Assembly (NCBI GenBank): GCA_036733925.1
Contig: DAIMZO010000013.1
Coordinates: 1-53,448 of the forward strand
DNA: 53,448 bases
Direction: 5' to 3'
Source: UBA2897 sp036733925
GTDB taxonomy: Bacteria > Bacillota > Negativicutes > Selenomonadales > Selenomonadaceae
Under the pieces are notes generated by a model. It was not told where the DNA came from, made no database searches, and saw only the letters and a list, made by a program, of their open reading frames with translations. The translations under genes were made by a program, and so were the position numbers. Of the stretch, positions 33,279-41,994 are shown in pieces (position 1 is the stretch's first letter; every line of letters begins with the position of its first letter).

Positions 33279-34091
33279 ATGGAAATCATCCGCAGCAAGG
33301 ACAACAAGAAGATCAAGGAGGCCGCGGCCCTGCAGAAGGGACGCGAGCGGGAAAAGACGGGACTCTTCCTTGCCGAGGGCGTGCGGTTGGCTGAAATGGC
33401 CGCATCGTCGGATTGGCGCATCCGTTACACGCTTGCGACGCCGGAGGCAAGCGCAGAGGAACGTGGGAGTTCCCTGATCGGGAATCTCGCCGAGAAGGCG
33501 CCAGTGTATCTTGCAGAAAAATCCGTATACGATAAAGCGGCAGGGACGGTATCCTCTCAGGGAATCCTCTGCGTGCTCGAACAGAAGAAAATGGCGCTGG
33601 ATGACTTCGCAGAAAAAGAGCAGCCGCTCTACCTTGTGCTTGATCAGATTCAGGATCCGGGAAATCTCGGAACCATCCTGCGCACAGCGGATGCCGCCGG
33701 CGTAGATGGCGTGATCCTGATGCGGGGGACGGCGGATCTCTACAATCCAAAGGTCGTCCGCTCCGCGATGGGTTCGCTTTTCCATCTGCCGGTCGCTTTT
33801 GGCGTCACGCCAGAGCTGCTGATGGATTTACTCGGGAAACGGCATATCCGGCTGCTTGCGACGGCGCTCGATGAAAATGCGGCTCCGCATTTCGGGACGG
33901 ATTTCCGCGGCAGCGTGGCGCTGGTGATCGGCAATGAAGGAAATGGGGTTTCGTCCTTCCTGCTCGAGCGGGCGGAGAAGGTCTACATTCCGATGTTCGG
34001 TGCGGCCGAATCGCTGAACGCCGCCGTTTCTGCCGGCATCGTGCTCTATGAGACAGTCCGGCAGCGGCATCCGGAGATTCTTCCGCGCTAG
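33279..34091 (+). CDS. TrmH/SpoU-family RNA 2'-O-methyltransferase
   Basis: SPOUT enzymes methylate the 2'-OH of ribose in rRNA or tRNA. The 270-aa protein has an N-terminal substrate-binding domain (about 1-95; GLFLAEGVRLAEMA) and the knotted SpoU domain with LDQIQDPGNLGTILRTADA, GNEGNGVS and IPMFGAAESLNAAVS, the SAM-binding motifs. ATG 33279 follows TTGGAGA. It commonly sits after rplT in Firmicutes. Target nucleotide unknown. Confidence 0.9.
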   Translation: MEIIRSKDNKKIKEAAALQKGREREKTGLFLAEGVRLAEMAASSDWRIRYTLATPEASAEERGSSLIGNLAEKAPVYLAEKSVYDKAAGTVSSQGILCVLEQKKMALDDFAEKEQPLYLVLDQIQDPGNLGTILRTADAAGVDGVILMRGTADLYNPKVVRSAMGSLFHLPVAFGVTPELLMDLLGKRHIRLLATALDENAAPHFGTDFRGSVALVIGNEGNGVSSFLLERAEKVYIPMFGAAESLNAAVSAGIVLYETVRQRHPEILPR

Positions 34092-34123
34092 TCCGCTTCG
34101 CATGGAAAAGTTCTGTGCGGTTG

Positions 34124-34132
34124 TGCTATAAT
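34124..34132 (+). promoter_or_regulatory. Extended -10 promoter for the NifX-like gene
   Basis: TGCTATAAT at 34124-34132 (TG, one base, perfect TATAAT). The -35 is weak. The ribosome site begins about 10 bases later, so the leader is very short. Confidence 0.65.
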
Positions 34133-34153
34133 GGACAGTATGAGGTGATTGTT

Positions 34154-34495
34154 TTGAAAATTGCAGTGACGTTTGAAGACGGAGCAATCGGCCGCGAGTT
34201 CGCGGACTGCCTGCAGGTGAAGATTTATACGGATGAGTACCGCGAGATTACGGATACCAAACTCGTAGACAACCCGAAAGGTGATGCGGCTCTCGCCGAT
34301 AAGCTTTCGAAGCTCGGCGTCGAGGTCGTGATCTGCGACCAGATTTCTGAGGACGGCATCGAGGCGCTCGACAGCAAGGACATCATGATCTACTCCGGCA
34401 ACGCCGGGAATCCGGATGAAGCCGTGAACGCGTTCCTGCAGTGCAGGCTCGACAACAAGTCGAACGGCATCGACACAGAATGCGTCCGCAAGTAA
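34154..34495 (+). CDS. NifX/NifB-associated family protein (dinitrogenase cofactor-binding fold)
   Basis: This family (PF02579) binds iron-molybdenum-type cofactors in nitrogen fixers, but many members in other anaerobes have no known role. The 113-aa protein starts KIAVTFEDGAIGREFADC and has a VEVVICDQISEDGIEAL core. It begins at TTG 34154 with GAGGTG 6 bases upstream. No nif genes are visible, so a nitrogenase role is not supported. It is monocistronic, with its own promoter. Confidence 0.7.
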   Translation: MKIAVTFEDGAIGREFADCLQVKIYTDEYREITDTKLVDNPKGDAALADKLSKLGVEVVICDQISEDGIEALDSKDIMIYSGNAGNPDEAVNAFLQCRLDNKSNGIDTECVRK

Positions 34496-34538
34496 AGACG
34501 GAAAACACTTCAATAAAAAAGATGCAGAAAAGGATGCG

Positions 34539-34569
34539 GAAATGTGGTTGATAATCTCAACCGCATTTC
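34539..34569 (+). terminator. Hairpin after the NifX-like gene
   Basis: GAAATGTGGTTGA (34539-34551) pairs with TCAACCGCATTTC (34557-34569) with one G-T pair. It lacks a clear T run. The 12-mer AATGTGGTTGAT also begins a hairpin at 42711. Confidence 0.6.
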
Positions 34570-34636
34570 TGACGTCCGCAATTTGGCGAATCTTTCAGAA
34601 TAGGGATAGAAGATATAGAAGGGAGAGGGAGCTTGT

Positions 34637-36022
34637 ATGGCCAAAAAGGGAGCGGCAATTGATATGCTGCACGGGCCACTTGCCAAGCCACTGTTGATTT
34701 TTGCGATACCGCTTGCCTTTACGGGAATCCTGCAGCAGCTGTTCAACACGGCGGATATTCTCGTGCTCGGGAAATTCGTCGGTACGACCGCATTGGCGGC
34801 CGTCGGGAACAACGCGCCGATCATCGGGCTGCTGGTCACGCTGTTCCTCGGCATCTCTCTTGGCTCGAACGTCGTCATCGCCCAATTCATCGGCGGACGG
34901 CGCTACCGCGAGACAACGAAGGCCGTGCATACCTCCATCGCGCTCGCGCTCGTCATCGGAATCGTGATCATGGCGGCAGGTGAGCTGCTGGCCGGGCAGA
35001 TGCTTGAGGCGCTCGCCGTGCCGCCGGAGGTCATGCCGGAGGCGGAGACTTATTTGCGGATTTATATCCTCGCGCTGCCGGCCATCAGCCTCTACAATTT
35101 CGAGGCAGCGATTTTCCGCGCCCGCGGCGATACGAAAACGCCGCTTTACGCGCTGCTTCTCGCGAGCCTGCTGAATATCGCGGGGAACCTTGCCGCAGTG
35201 CTCGTGCTCGACACCGGTACCGCCGGTGTCGCATGGACGACGACGATTTCTTACTATATCGGTTCGGTGTATCTGCTGCAGAAGCTGCGTCATGCGTTCG
35301 GCGTCATCCGGCTTGAGCTCGGCGCCATCCAGCTGAACGGTGCCATCGTCAAGAAGATCATCCAGATTGGTCTGCCGGCTGGGATACAGGGCATGGTGTT
35401 CTGCCTGTCGAACCTCGTCATTCAGGCAGCCATCAACAGCCTCGGTGCGACGGTCATGGCGGCTTCTGCCGCGGCGTTCACGATTGAGATCAACTGCTAT
35501 GCGTTCCTGATTTCGTTCGGGCAGGCGCTCACGACTTTTGTCGGGCAGAATTACGGCGCGGCGAACCTGCGCCGCTGCCGGCGCGTGACGCGTGTCGCGG
35601 TGGCGCTCGGTCTCGGCTTTACTGTTGCGCTTTCGGGGCTTGTCTGTATCTTTGCGGATCCGTTGCTCGCGTTTTTTGATCCGCATCCGGATGTCATCGC
35701 CATCGGGCGCACGCGCGTATACTATATCATCGGATTCTATTTCCTCGATATGATCATCGAGCTGATCTCCGGAGCCATGCGCGGATACGGGTATTCCCTG
35801 CCGCCAGCCATTTTGATGCTCGTGACGATCTGCGGCGTACGGATTGGCTGGATCAAAACAGCCTTTGTGATGGATCCGACGTTTTCCGTCATCATGATGT
35901 CGTATCCGGTAAGCTGGGCAGTGACGGCTGTCTTGCTCCTCGGCGTATATCTGTATTACCGCAAGAATATCCGCGTGAACCGCGTCCTGCCGAAAAAGCG
36001 GCTTCGTACAGCGGAAGCCTGA
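34637..36022 (+). CDS. MATE-family efflux transporter
   Basis: MATE proteins export drugs or metabolites in exchange for sodium or protons across the inner membrane. The 461-aa protein has about twelve membrane segments in two halves and the family stretch LGISLGSNVVIAQFIGGRR; the second half begins near residue 240. ATG 34637 follows GAAGGGAGAGGGAG. It is 16 bases before ruvA but unrelated in function. Substrate unknown. Confidence 0.9.
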   Translation: MAKKGAAIDMLHGPLAKPLLIFAIPLAFTGILQQLFNTADILVLGKFVGTTALAAVGNNAPIIGLLVTLFLGISLGSNVVIAQFIGGRRYRETTKAVHTSIALALVIGIVIMAAGELLAGQMLEALAVPPEVMPEAETYLRIYILALPAISLYNFEAAIFRARGDTKTPLYALLLASLLNIAGNLAAVLVLDTGTAGVAWTTTISYYIGSVYLLQKLRHAFGVIRLELGAIQLNGAIVKKIIQIGLPAGIQGMVFCLSNLVIQAAINSLGATVMAASAAAFTIEINCYAFLISFGQALTTFVGQNYGAANLRRCRRVTRVAVALGLGFTVALSGLVCIFADPLLAFFDPHPDVIAIGRTRVYYIIGFYFLDMIIELISGAMRGYGYSLPPAILMLVTICGVRIGWIKTAFVMDPTFSVIMMSYPVSWAVTAVLLLGVYLYYRKNIRVNRVLPKKRLRTAEA

Positions 36023-36038
36023 GAAAAGGAGGCACGAT

Positions 36039-36638
36039 ATGATTGGATTTTTACGTGGGAAGGCCGTGAGCATCCGGCCCGACTACTGCCTGCTCGATGT
36101 CCACGGTGTCGGGTATCAGGTCTACATCCCGAACAGCACGCGTGCAAAGCTCCGGCTGAACGAGGAGGCCACGCTGCACACGTATCTGAACGTCTATCAG
36201 GACGGCCTCACGCTCTACGGCTTCTATACGGAGGAGGAATACGATTTCTTCTTGCTGCTGATTGCGGTTTCCGGCATCGGCCCGAAGGTGGCGCTCGGGA
36301 TCCTGTCTTCGATAACGGTCGACGGCCTCTGCAAGGCCATCCAGAACAAGCAGACGAAGGTACTGACAAATCTTCCCGGCATCGGCAAGAAATCGGCAGA
36401 GCGCCTGATCCTCGAGCTCAAGGATAAAGTCGCTTTCGCACAGAACCCGGACGGTGGCGTCCTGACGCTTGAAATGCAGGATGAAGTCGGTGAGGATACG
36501 GTCAGCGAAGCGATTGCGGCACTTTCCGCGCTCGGCTACAGCCAATCGGAGATTGCCCCGGCCATCAAGAAAGCCGCGGGCTGCAAGACGACCGAGGAAA
36601 TAATCAAGAAGGCGCTCAAAGAACTCAGCCATCTATGA
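36039..36638 (+). CDS. ruvA: Holliday junction helicase subunit RuvA
   Basis: RuvA binds four-way junctions and loads RuvB for branch migration. The 199-aa protein has the N-terminal OB domain (1-65), helix-hairpin-helix motifs in ISGIGPKVALGIL and LPGIGKKSAERLILEL, and the C-terminal RuvB-contact domain (about 150-199). ATG 36039 follows AAAGGAGG. ruvB follows after 29 bases. ruvC is not in the window. Confidence 0.96.
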   Translation: MIGFLRGKAVSIRPDYCLLDVHGVGYQVYIPNSTRAKLRLNEEATLHTYLNVYQDGLTLYGFYTEEEYDFFLLLIAVSGIGPKVALGILSSITVDGLCKAIQNKQTKVLTNLPGIGKKSAERLILELKDKVAFAQNPDGGVLTLEMQDEVGEDTVSEAIAALSALGYSQSEIAPAIKKAAGCKTTEEIIKKALKELSHL

Positions 36639-36667
36639 TGGTGCAGAAAGGAACGGAGGTGTAAAGT

Positions 36668-37750
36668 TTGGAAGAAAACTTCTACCCGGAAGGCATGCGG
36701 GGCGGACATGAGTTCGGTGAGCCGAAAGAACATGATTTCAGCGAGATGAGCCTCGATGACAGCCGCATCGTCGGCCTCGACGAGCAGACAAGCGACGACT
36801 GGCAGTACAGCCTGCGCCCGCGCAAGCTCAAGGAATACATCGGACAGGACAAGGTCAAGAAGAACCTGTCCATCTTCATCCAGGCCGCGATGAGCCGCGG
36901 CGAAGCGCTCGACCACGTGCTGCTCTACGGGCCGCCGGGACTCGGCAAGACGACGCTCGCCGGCATCATCGCGAACGAGATGGGCGTCAATTTCCGCCAG
37001 ACTTCCGGCCCGGCCATCGAGCGGCAGGGAGATCTCGCCGCGCTCCTGACCAATCTGCAGGAACACGATGTGCTCTTCATCGATGAGATCCACAGGCTCT
37101 CCCGTTCAGTTGAGGAAGTGCTGTACTCCGCAATGGAGGATTTCGCGCTCGATATCATCATCGGGAAGGGGCCGAGTGCACGCTCCATCCGCCTCGATAT
37201 CGCGCCGTTCACCTTGATCGGTGCGACGACAAAGGCGGGCGCGCTCGCCGCACCGCTGCGCGACCGCTTCGGCATCATCTCGCGGCTCGAGTACTACGAT
37301 CCGGAATCGCTCGTCGAAATCGTCAAGCGTGCGGCAGAAATCCTCGAGATACCGATTGAGGATCGCGGTGCGCTCGAAATCGCGAAGCGCAGCCGCGGGA
37401 CGCCGCGCGTGGCGAACCGACTGCTGAAGCGCGTGCGGGACGTCGCACAGTACGAGGGAACGGGCAAGATCACTGATGAGATTGCCGACAAGGCCCTCGC
37501 AATGCTTGAAATTGATAAGGCTGGCCTCGACCACACCGATCGCCGCATGCTGAACACAATGATCCGGAAATTCGGCGGCGGCCCGGTCGGCCTTGAGACG
37601 CTCGCTGCCGCAATCAGCGAGAGCACGGATACCATCGAGGACATTTACGAGCCATTCCTGATTCAGCTCGGCTTCATCACGCGGACACCGCGCGGCCGCA
37701 TCGTCACGCGTGCGGGTTACAAGCATATGGGCATCGCCTATCCGGAATGA
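36668..37750 (+). CDS. ruvB: Holliday junction helicase ATPase RuvB
   Basis: RuvB hexamers drive branch migration with ATP. The 360-aa protein has the AAA core with GPPGLGKTTLA, DEIHRLSRSVEE, the sensor GATTKAGAL and the arginine-finger region LRDRFGI, then a winged helix (about 285-355) ending in GRIVTRAGYKHMG. The TTG 36668 start has GGAGGT 7 bases upstream. It lies 15 bases before queH. Confidence 0.97.
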   Translation: MEENFYPEGMRGGHEFGEPKEHDFSEMSLDDSRIVGLDEQTSDDWQYSLRPRKLKEYIGQDKVKKNLSIFIQAAMSRGEALDHVLLYGPPGLGKTTLAGIIANEMGVNFRQTSGPAIERQGDLAALLTNLQEHDVLFIDEIHRLSRSVEEVLYSAMEDFALDIIIGKGPSARSIRLDIAPFTLIGATTKAGALAAPLRDRFGIISRLEYYDPESLVEIVKRAAEILEIPIEDRGALEIAKRSRGTPRVANRLLKRVRDVAQYEGTGKITDEIADKALAMLEIDKAGLDHTDRRMLNTMIRKFGGGPVGLETLAAAISESTDTIEDIYEPFLIQLGFITRTPRGRIVTRAGYKHMGIAYPE

Positions 37751-37765
37751 CACAGGGGGAAAATC

Positions 37766-38392
37766 ATGAAACTGCTGCTGCATATGTGCTGCGGGCCGTG
37801 TTCCTGCTACCCGGTGAAGAAACTGCGGGAGGAAGGCATCGAGCCGACCGGCTATTTCTTCAATCCGAATATCCATCCCTATCAGGAGTGGAAGCACCGT
37901 CTCGATACGGCAAAGGAATTCGCGGAAAAAGTCGGCATGGAGATCCGCACGGACGAGGAATACGGCCTGCGCAGCTTCTTGAAAAAAGCGTTGCCAGCAG
38001 AATCCGTACCGAACGGCCGTTGCACGATGTGCTATACCTGGCGGTTGGAGCAGACCGCGAAATATGCAAAAGAAAACAGTTACGACGCATTTACGTCGAC
38101 GCTCTTCTACAGCATCTACCAGCAGCACGAGCTCATGAAGGAAACCTGCGAGCATTTCGCGAAGTTGTACGGCGTCGATTTCTATTATGAGGATTTCCGG
38201 CCCGGCTGGCAGGAGGGCATCGATATCAGCCTCGAGCTCGGGCTCTACCGGCAGCCCTATTGCGGCTGCATCTTCTCCGAGCAGGAGCGCTACGACAAGA
38301 AGCTGCAGAAGGAGATCCGCAAGGCGAACCGCGCGAAAAAACGCGCGCGGCTTGCACGGCAGGCCGCTGAGCAGAACGTGGAGGCCGTATGA
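37766..38392 (+). CDS. queH: Epoxyqueuosine reductase QueH
   Basis: QueH makes queuosine from epoxyqueuosine in the tRNA anticodon, the last step of the pathway and an alternative to QueG. The 208-aa protein shows HMCCGPC with Cys8, Cys9 and Cys12, NPNIHPYQEW, and CTMCYTWRLE, the cluster-binding cysteines of the DUF208 family. ATG 37766 follows AGGGGG. Its stop overlaps the next ATG. queA, an earlier step, is one gene further on. Confidence 0.94.
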   Translation: MKLLLHMCCGPCSCYPVKKLREEGIEPTGYFFNPNIHPYQEWKHRLDTAKEFAEKVGMEIRTDEEYGLRSFLKKALPAESVPNGRCTMCYTWRLEQTAKYAKENSYDAFTSTLFYSIYQQHELMKETCEHFAKLYGVDFYYEDFRPGWQEGIDISLELGLYRQPYCGCIFSEQERYDKKLQKEIRKANRAKKRARLARQAAEQNVEAV

Positions 38393-39570
38393 TGAGATAT
38401 CGTACCTTTTTCTTCGCCCTGCTCCTTCCGTGCCTCTTCTCGTTTGCGCCGTCTATGGCACAGGCTGTCTGGCAGCCGACGATAGCGGTCGGACTGCTGG
38501 AGGGACAGACGGCCGTCTCCGTATCGGCTGAGGGATGCGGGGGAAAGCTGACGGCCCAGGCGGTCGGCAGTCCCTTTTCGGAAGTCCAGCAGAACACGAT
38601 GGTAACCATCACCGCCGGTCAGGGCGGATTGGAAATTGATGGCCGCGCCGTGCCTGCCAATCATCTGATCCTTGAGGCCGCGGACGCGAGAAAGGCCGAT
38701 TCGTTCCGGACGGGCCTCAATGGGCGGACGTACCGTGGCAATATGGAATTCGTCCTGCATGATGGACAGATCACCGTCGTGAACCGCGTCCGCGTCGAGG
38801 ACTATGTCAAGGGCGTCGTCGCAAAGGAGATGCCACCGGAATGGCCGGCGGAGGCCGTGAAGGCGCAGGCCGTTGCCGCGCGCACGTTCGCGCTGAAGAA
38901 CCGCGGCCGCCATAAAGCCCATGGCTACGACCTCTGCACGAATACGCATTGCCAGGTCTACGAGGGCGTATCGGCAGAACGCCCTTTTGCGAGTCAGGCG
39001 GTCGACGCGACCTATGGTGAGGTGCTGGAATATCAGGGCCGCCTGATTGACGCGCTGTTCCATACGGATTCCGGTGGCATGACGGAGAACAGTGAGGATG
39101 TATGGGGAACGAAGATTCTCTATCTACGCGCCGCAAGCGAAAAGACTTGGGGAACTCAGGCTTGGACAAAGACCATCTCCGAGGACACCGTCCTGGCTCA
39201 TTTCTCGCGGAAAGGCAATATCGGTGAGCTGAAATCCGTGAGCCTCTCGAAGCTCGCGGCGCCATCCGCAAAAGGCTATGCCGCGGATCGCACGGCTTCC
39301 GGCCGCGTCCGCTCGCTCCGCCTGTCCGGTACAAAAGGAAGCATGACAATCAGCGGCAATGAGCTCCGCGATGCTTTTGGGCTCCGCAGCACGCTTTTCG
39401 ATGTGAAGCTTGAAAACGGCAGTTTGATCCTTTCCGGTTACGGCTGGGGGCATGGGCTCGGCCTCTCGCAATGGGGTGCGAAAGCTTTTGCTGCCTCCGG
39501 CGAGAGCTATGCGCAGATTCTCGCACATTATTACCAAGGAACAGAACGGAAAACGCTCTACAAGAAGTAA
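38389..39570 (+). CDS. SpoIID/LytB-domain protein, secreted
   Basis: SpoIID enzymes are lytic transglycosylases or amidase enhancers that remodel peptidoglycan. The 393-aa protein has a signal peptide (cut near MAQA), a beta-rich N-terminal part and the SpoIID domain from about 130: RVEDYVKGVVAKEMP, AVAARTFAL, HTDSGGMTEN and a final GWGHGLGLSQWGAKA. It keeps the catalytic Glu in KEMP. It sits between the two queuosine genes, overlapping queH by 4 bases; it may share only transcription with them. I see no sporulation genes nearby, so a vegetative wall role is more likely. Confidence 0.9.
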   Translation: MMRYRTFFFALLLPCLFSFAPSMAQAVWQPTIAVGLLEGQTAVSVSAEGCGGKLTAQAVGSPFSEVQQNTMVTITAGQGGLEIDGRAVPANHLILEAADARKADSFRTGLNGRTYRGNMEFVLHDGQITVVNRVRVEDYVKGVVAKEMPPEWPAEAVKAQAVAARTFALKNRGRHKAHGYDLCTNTHCQVYEGVSAERPFASQAVDATYGEVLEYQGRLIDALFHTDSGGMTENSEDVWGTKILYLRAASEKTWGTQAWTKTISEDTVLAHFSRKGNIGELKSVSLSKLAAPSAKGYAADRTASGRVRSLRLSGTKGSMTISGNELRDAFGLRSTLFDVKLENGSLILSGYGWGHGLGLSQWGAKAFAASGESYAQILAHYYQGTERKTLYKK

Positions 39571-39592
39571 ATAGAAAGAGAAGGTAACGATC

Positions 39593-40687
39593 TTGAGTAT
39601 GTTATTATCTGATTTTGACTATGATCTGCCGGAGGAACGCATCGCGCAGACGCCGGTGGAGCCGCGCAACGCATCCCGCCTGATGGTGCTCAATCCGCAG
39701 ATGAAGACCATGGAGCATCGCCATTTCTACGACCTGAAGGAATACCTCGTCCCCGGTGATACGCTGATCTTCAACGACACGCGCGTCATGCCGGCGAGGC
39801 TCATCGGCCACCGCGACCAGACCGGCGGCAAGATTGAGGTGCTGCTGCTGCGCCGTATCGATGCGGATCACTGGGAGACCCTCGTGAAGCCGGGCAAGAA
39901 GGCGCAGGTCGGCACGGTCATCAATTTCAGTGACGAGCTTTCCTGCACGATCCTCGAGCATACGGATTTCGGTGGGCGTATTGTCGAATTCAACTATGAG
40001 GGCATTTTCGAGGAAATCCTCGACCGGCTTGGCGAAACGCCGCTGCCGCCGTATATCCATGAGAAGCTCGAGGACAGCGAACGCTATCAGACAGTCTACA
40101 ACCGTGAACAGGGCAGCGCCGCCGCACCGACGGCCGGTCTGCATTTCACGAAGGAGCAGATGCAGGAGCTCAAGGACATGGGCGTGAACCTCGGCTTCGT
40201 CACGCTGCATGTCGGGCTCGGCACATTTCGCCCGGTACACACGGAGCATATCGAAGAACACGAGATGCACAAAGAGTTCTATCAGATCAACGACGAAACG
40301 GCCAAGCTCGTCATGGACACGAAAAAGGCCGGCCACCGCGTCATCGCAGTCGGCACGACGTCTATCCGCACGCTCGAGTCCGCCGCGACGGCAAAGAATC
40401 AGATTGCCGCGAAAAGCGACTGGACCGGCATCTTCATCTACCCGGGCTATGACTTCAAGATTGTCGACGCGTTGATCACGAACTTCCACCTGCCGAAATC
40501 GACGCTGATCATGCTGATCTCGGCGTTCGCCGGCCGAAAGTTCATCCTGAACGCCTACAAGACCGCGGTCGAGATGAAATACCGGTTCTTCTCGTTCGGC
40601 GACGCGATGTTCATCGAAATGCCGCAGCCGAAGGCGGAACGCGATGCGGAGCTCGCGAAGCTCGAAGTCTCGCACAAGGAAGAATGA
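39593..40687 (+). CDS. queA: S-adenosylmethionine:tRNA ribosyltransferase-isomerase
   Basis: QueA turns preQ1 in tRNA into epoxyqueuosine. The 364-aa protein has FDYDLPEERIAQTP, NDTRVMPARL, the catalytic-region GSAAAPTAGLHF and TNFHLPKSTL. TTG 39593 has GAGAAGGT 8 bases upstream; ATG 39599 is the other choice. The usual next gene, tgt, is absent here, replaced by a recombinase. Confidence 0.95.
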   Translation: MSMLLSDFDYDLPEERIAQTPVEPRNASRLMVLNPQMKTMEHRHFYDLKEYLVPGDTLIFNDTRVMPARLIGHRDQTGGKIEVLLLRRIDADHWETLVKPGKKAQVGTVINFSDELSCTILEHTDFGGRIVEFNYEGIFEEILDRLGETPLPPYIHEKLEDSERYQTVYNREQGSAAAPTAGLHFTKEQMQELKDMGVNLGFVTLHVGLGTFRPVHTEHIEEHEMHKEFYQINDETAKLVMDTKKAGHRVIAVGTTSIRTLESAATAKNQIAAKSDWTGIFIYPGYDFKIVDALITNFHLPKSTLIMLISAFAGRKFILNAYKTAVEMKYRFFSFGDAMFIEMPQPKAERDAELAKLEVSHKEE

Positions 40688-40742
40688 TTTCGTTCCTTGC
40701 CTGCTGATTCGGTTATTTCTGTGACAAGGGGGAAGGTCAGCG

Positions 40743-41741
40743 ATGAATCAGCCTGTGAGCCGCGCTTCCATGCGCCTCGACGCAGATTCCATAACGCCGG
40801 AATACTACATCGAACATTATATGGATTTCCTGCCGCGCTATATCTCGCATGGCCGGCCGACGGCGGACACGCTCGCAACCTACCAGAAGCGGATCAAGCA
40901 GTTCTTGAAGTGGTGCGAAGGGCAGGGGGTACACCCTCTTGCCGTACAGGACTATCAGATGCGTATCTTCATGGAGGATTTCATCCTCGCGCATAAGGAT
41001 TCGACGGTCGCGCTGACGCTGATTGCCATCCGTACCTTCTTCATGGTCGCGATGCGGCTCGGCTTTGTCCGCGAGAATCCCTGCGAACACATCCATGCCG
41101 GCGCGGCATTCCGTCTCGATGAAGACTTCAAATATTTCACGCTGGAGCAGGTCGGGGAAGTCCTGCATTACTTTGAGCAGAAAAAAGATGACTTCGTCAA
41201 GTATCGCAATATGTCCATGCTTTACCTCATGAGTGTCGAGGGACTGCGCAATGTCGAGCTCGAGCGCATGAACGATGAGGACATCCATTGGGAAACCGAG
41301 ACCATCTATATCCGCGGCAAGGGCCATGCCGGCATCATCTATCCATCGAAAAGCACGATGGAGACCTTGAAGAAATATATGGAGGTGCGCCCGAAACCGG
41401 TAAAAGACGGGGCGCTGACGCCGACCTTCATATCTGATTCGAACCGGCGCATGCACCAGCGACTGTCGCGCGACGGCATCCGGAAAATCATGGACAAGGG
41501 GCTGCGGGCCTGTGGCTATAAGCAGAAAGGCATCAGCTGCCATGTGTTCCGCCACAGCTGCGGGACGAACCTGTACGCCGCAACGAAAGACCTGCGTATC
41601 GTGCAGGAAACCTTGCGGCAGCGCGACCCGAAAACGACGGCACGTTATGCGCACGTCCATCAGCGCATGACGAAACGCTATACGAGTGCACTGGACCCGG
41701 AAAACCGGAAATCGGACAAGACGGATCAGGAAGCAGAATGA
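40743..41741 (+). CDS. Tyrosine recombinase/integrase with altered box II
   Basis: A 332-aa XerC/D-like recombinase with a core-binding N-domain (about 20-120) and catalytic domain. The catalytic Arg169 (EGLRNVEL), Lys193 (GKGHAG), His267 and Arg270 (HVFRHSCG) and Tyr302 (ARYAHV) are visible. The usual LGH of box II reads LRQ, with Gln at 293 where His or Trp normally helps catalysis. ATG 40743 follows GGGGGAAGG. It may be a host gene or the remains of a mobile element; no other phage gene is nearby. A terminator and a long inverted repeat follow. Confidence 0.88.
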   Translation: MNQPVSRASMRLDADSITPEYYIEHYMDFLPRYISHGRPTADTLATYQKRIKQFLKWCEGQGVHPLAVQDYQMRIFMEDFILAHKDSTVALTLIAIRTFFMVAMRLGFVRENPCEHIHAGAAFRLDEDFKYFTLEQVGEVLHYFEQKKDDFVKYRNMSMLYLMSVEGLRNVELERMNDEDIHWETETIYIRGKGHAGIIYPSKSTMETLKKYMEVRPKPVKDGALTPTFISDSNRRMHQRLSRDGIRKIMDKGLRACGYKQKGISCHVFRHSCGTNLYAATKDLRIVQETLRQRDPKTTARYAHVHQRMTKRYTSALDPENRKSDKTDQEAE

Positions 41742-41809
41742 GCTGCAGCCGCTGCGTTCCTGTTTTCATTCGTGATCACGCATATCCGATGGTATATACC
41801 AGACAAAGA

Positions 41810-41836
41810 ACAGGGCCGTGAAATCCGGCCCGTTTC
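41810..41836 (+). terminator. Hairpin after the recombinase gene
   Basis: GGGCCG (41813-41818) pairs with CGGCCC (41826-41831), followed by GTTTCTT. Short stem, weak T run. Confidence 0.6.
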
Positions 41837-41892
41837 TTGTGGATAATTTTAGGCGAGATAATTCCAATTACCTAGACTAAAATTATCCACAA
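41837..41892. repeat. Inverted repeat with perfect 15-bp arms beside the recombinase
   Basis: TTGTGGATAATTTTA at 41837-41851 and its exact complement at 41878-41892 enclose 26 bases that include a partial inner dyad. The arms are AT-rich and not followed by a T run in either direction, unlike the terminators on both sides. It might be a recombination site or a protein-binding dyad. It does not match the usual dif sequence by eye. Confidence 0.85.
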
Positions 41893-41898
41893 AAAAGA

Positions 41899-41948
41899 GA
41901 GGAGCCCGCAGCCCTGCTTCCGGTGCTGTTGCGGAACTCCTCGTTTTT
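41899..41948. terminator. Bidirectional terminator between convergent genes
   Basis: GAGGAGCCCGCAGC from 41899 pairs with GCTGTTGCGG...CTCCTC ending 41942, with A runs on the left and TTTTT at 41944-41948. It can end the minus-strand gene at 41995 and stray plus-strand transcripts. Confidence 0.78.
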
Positions 41949-41994
41949 ATTTCTTCGTTTGTCCTTGCAATGCGTGTATGTGGATCTGCTTCCA

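Noticed and set aside
34154..34495. Evidence for nitrogen fixation
   Set aside because: A single NifX-like protein is common in non-fixing anaerobes and no nif genes are present.
40743..41741. Active prophage or integrative element at queA
   Set aside because: No other phage or conjugation genes, no tRNA and no flanking att duplication seen.
41837..41892. Chromosome dimer resolution site dif
   Set aside because: The arms and 26-base centre do not fit the 11-6-11 layout of dif, although the recombinase is Xer-like.
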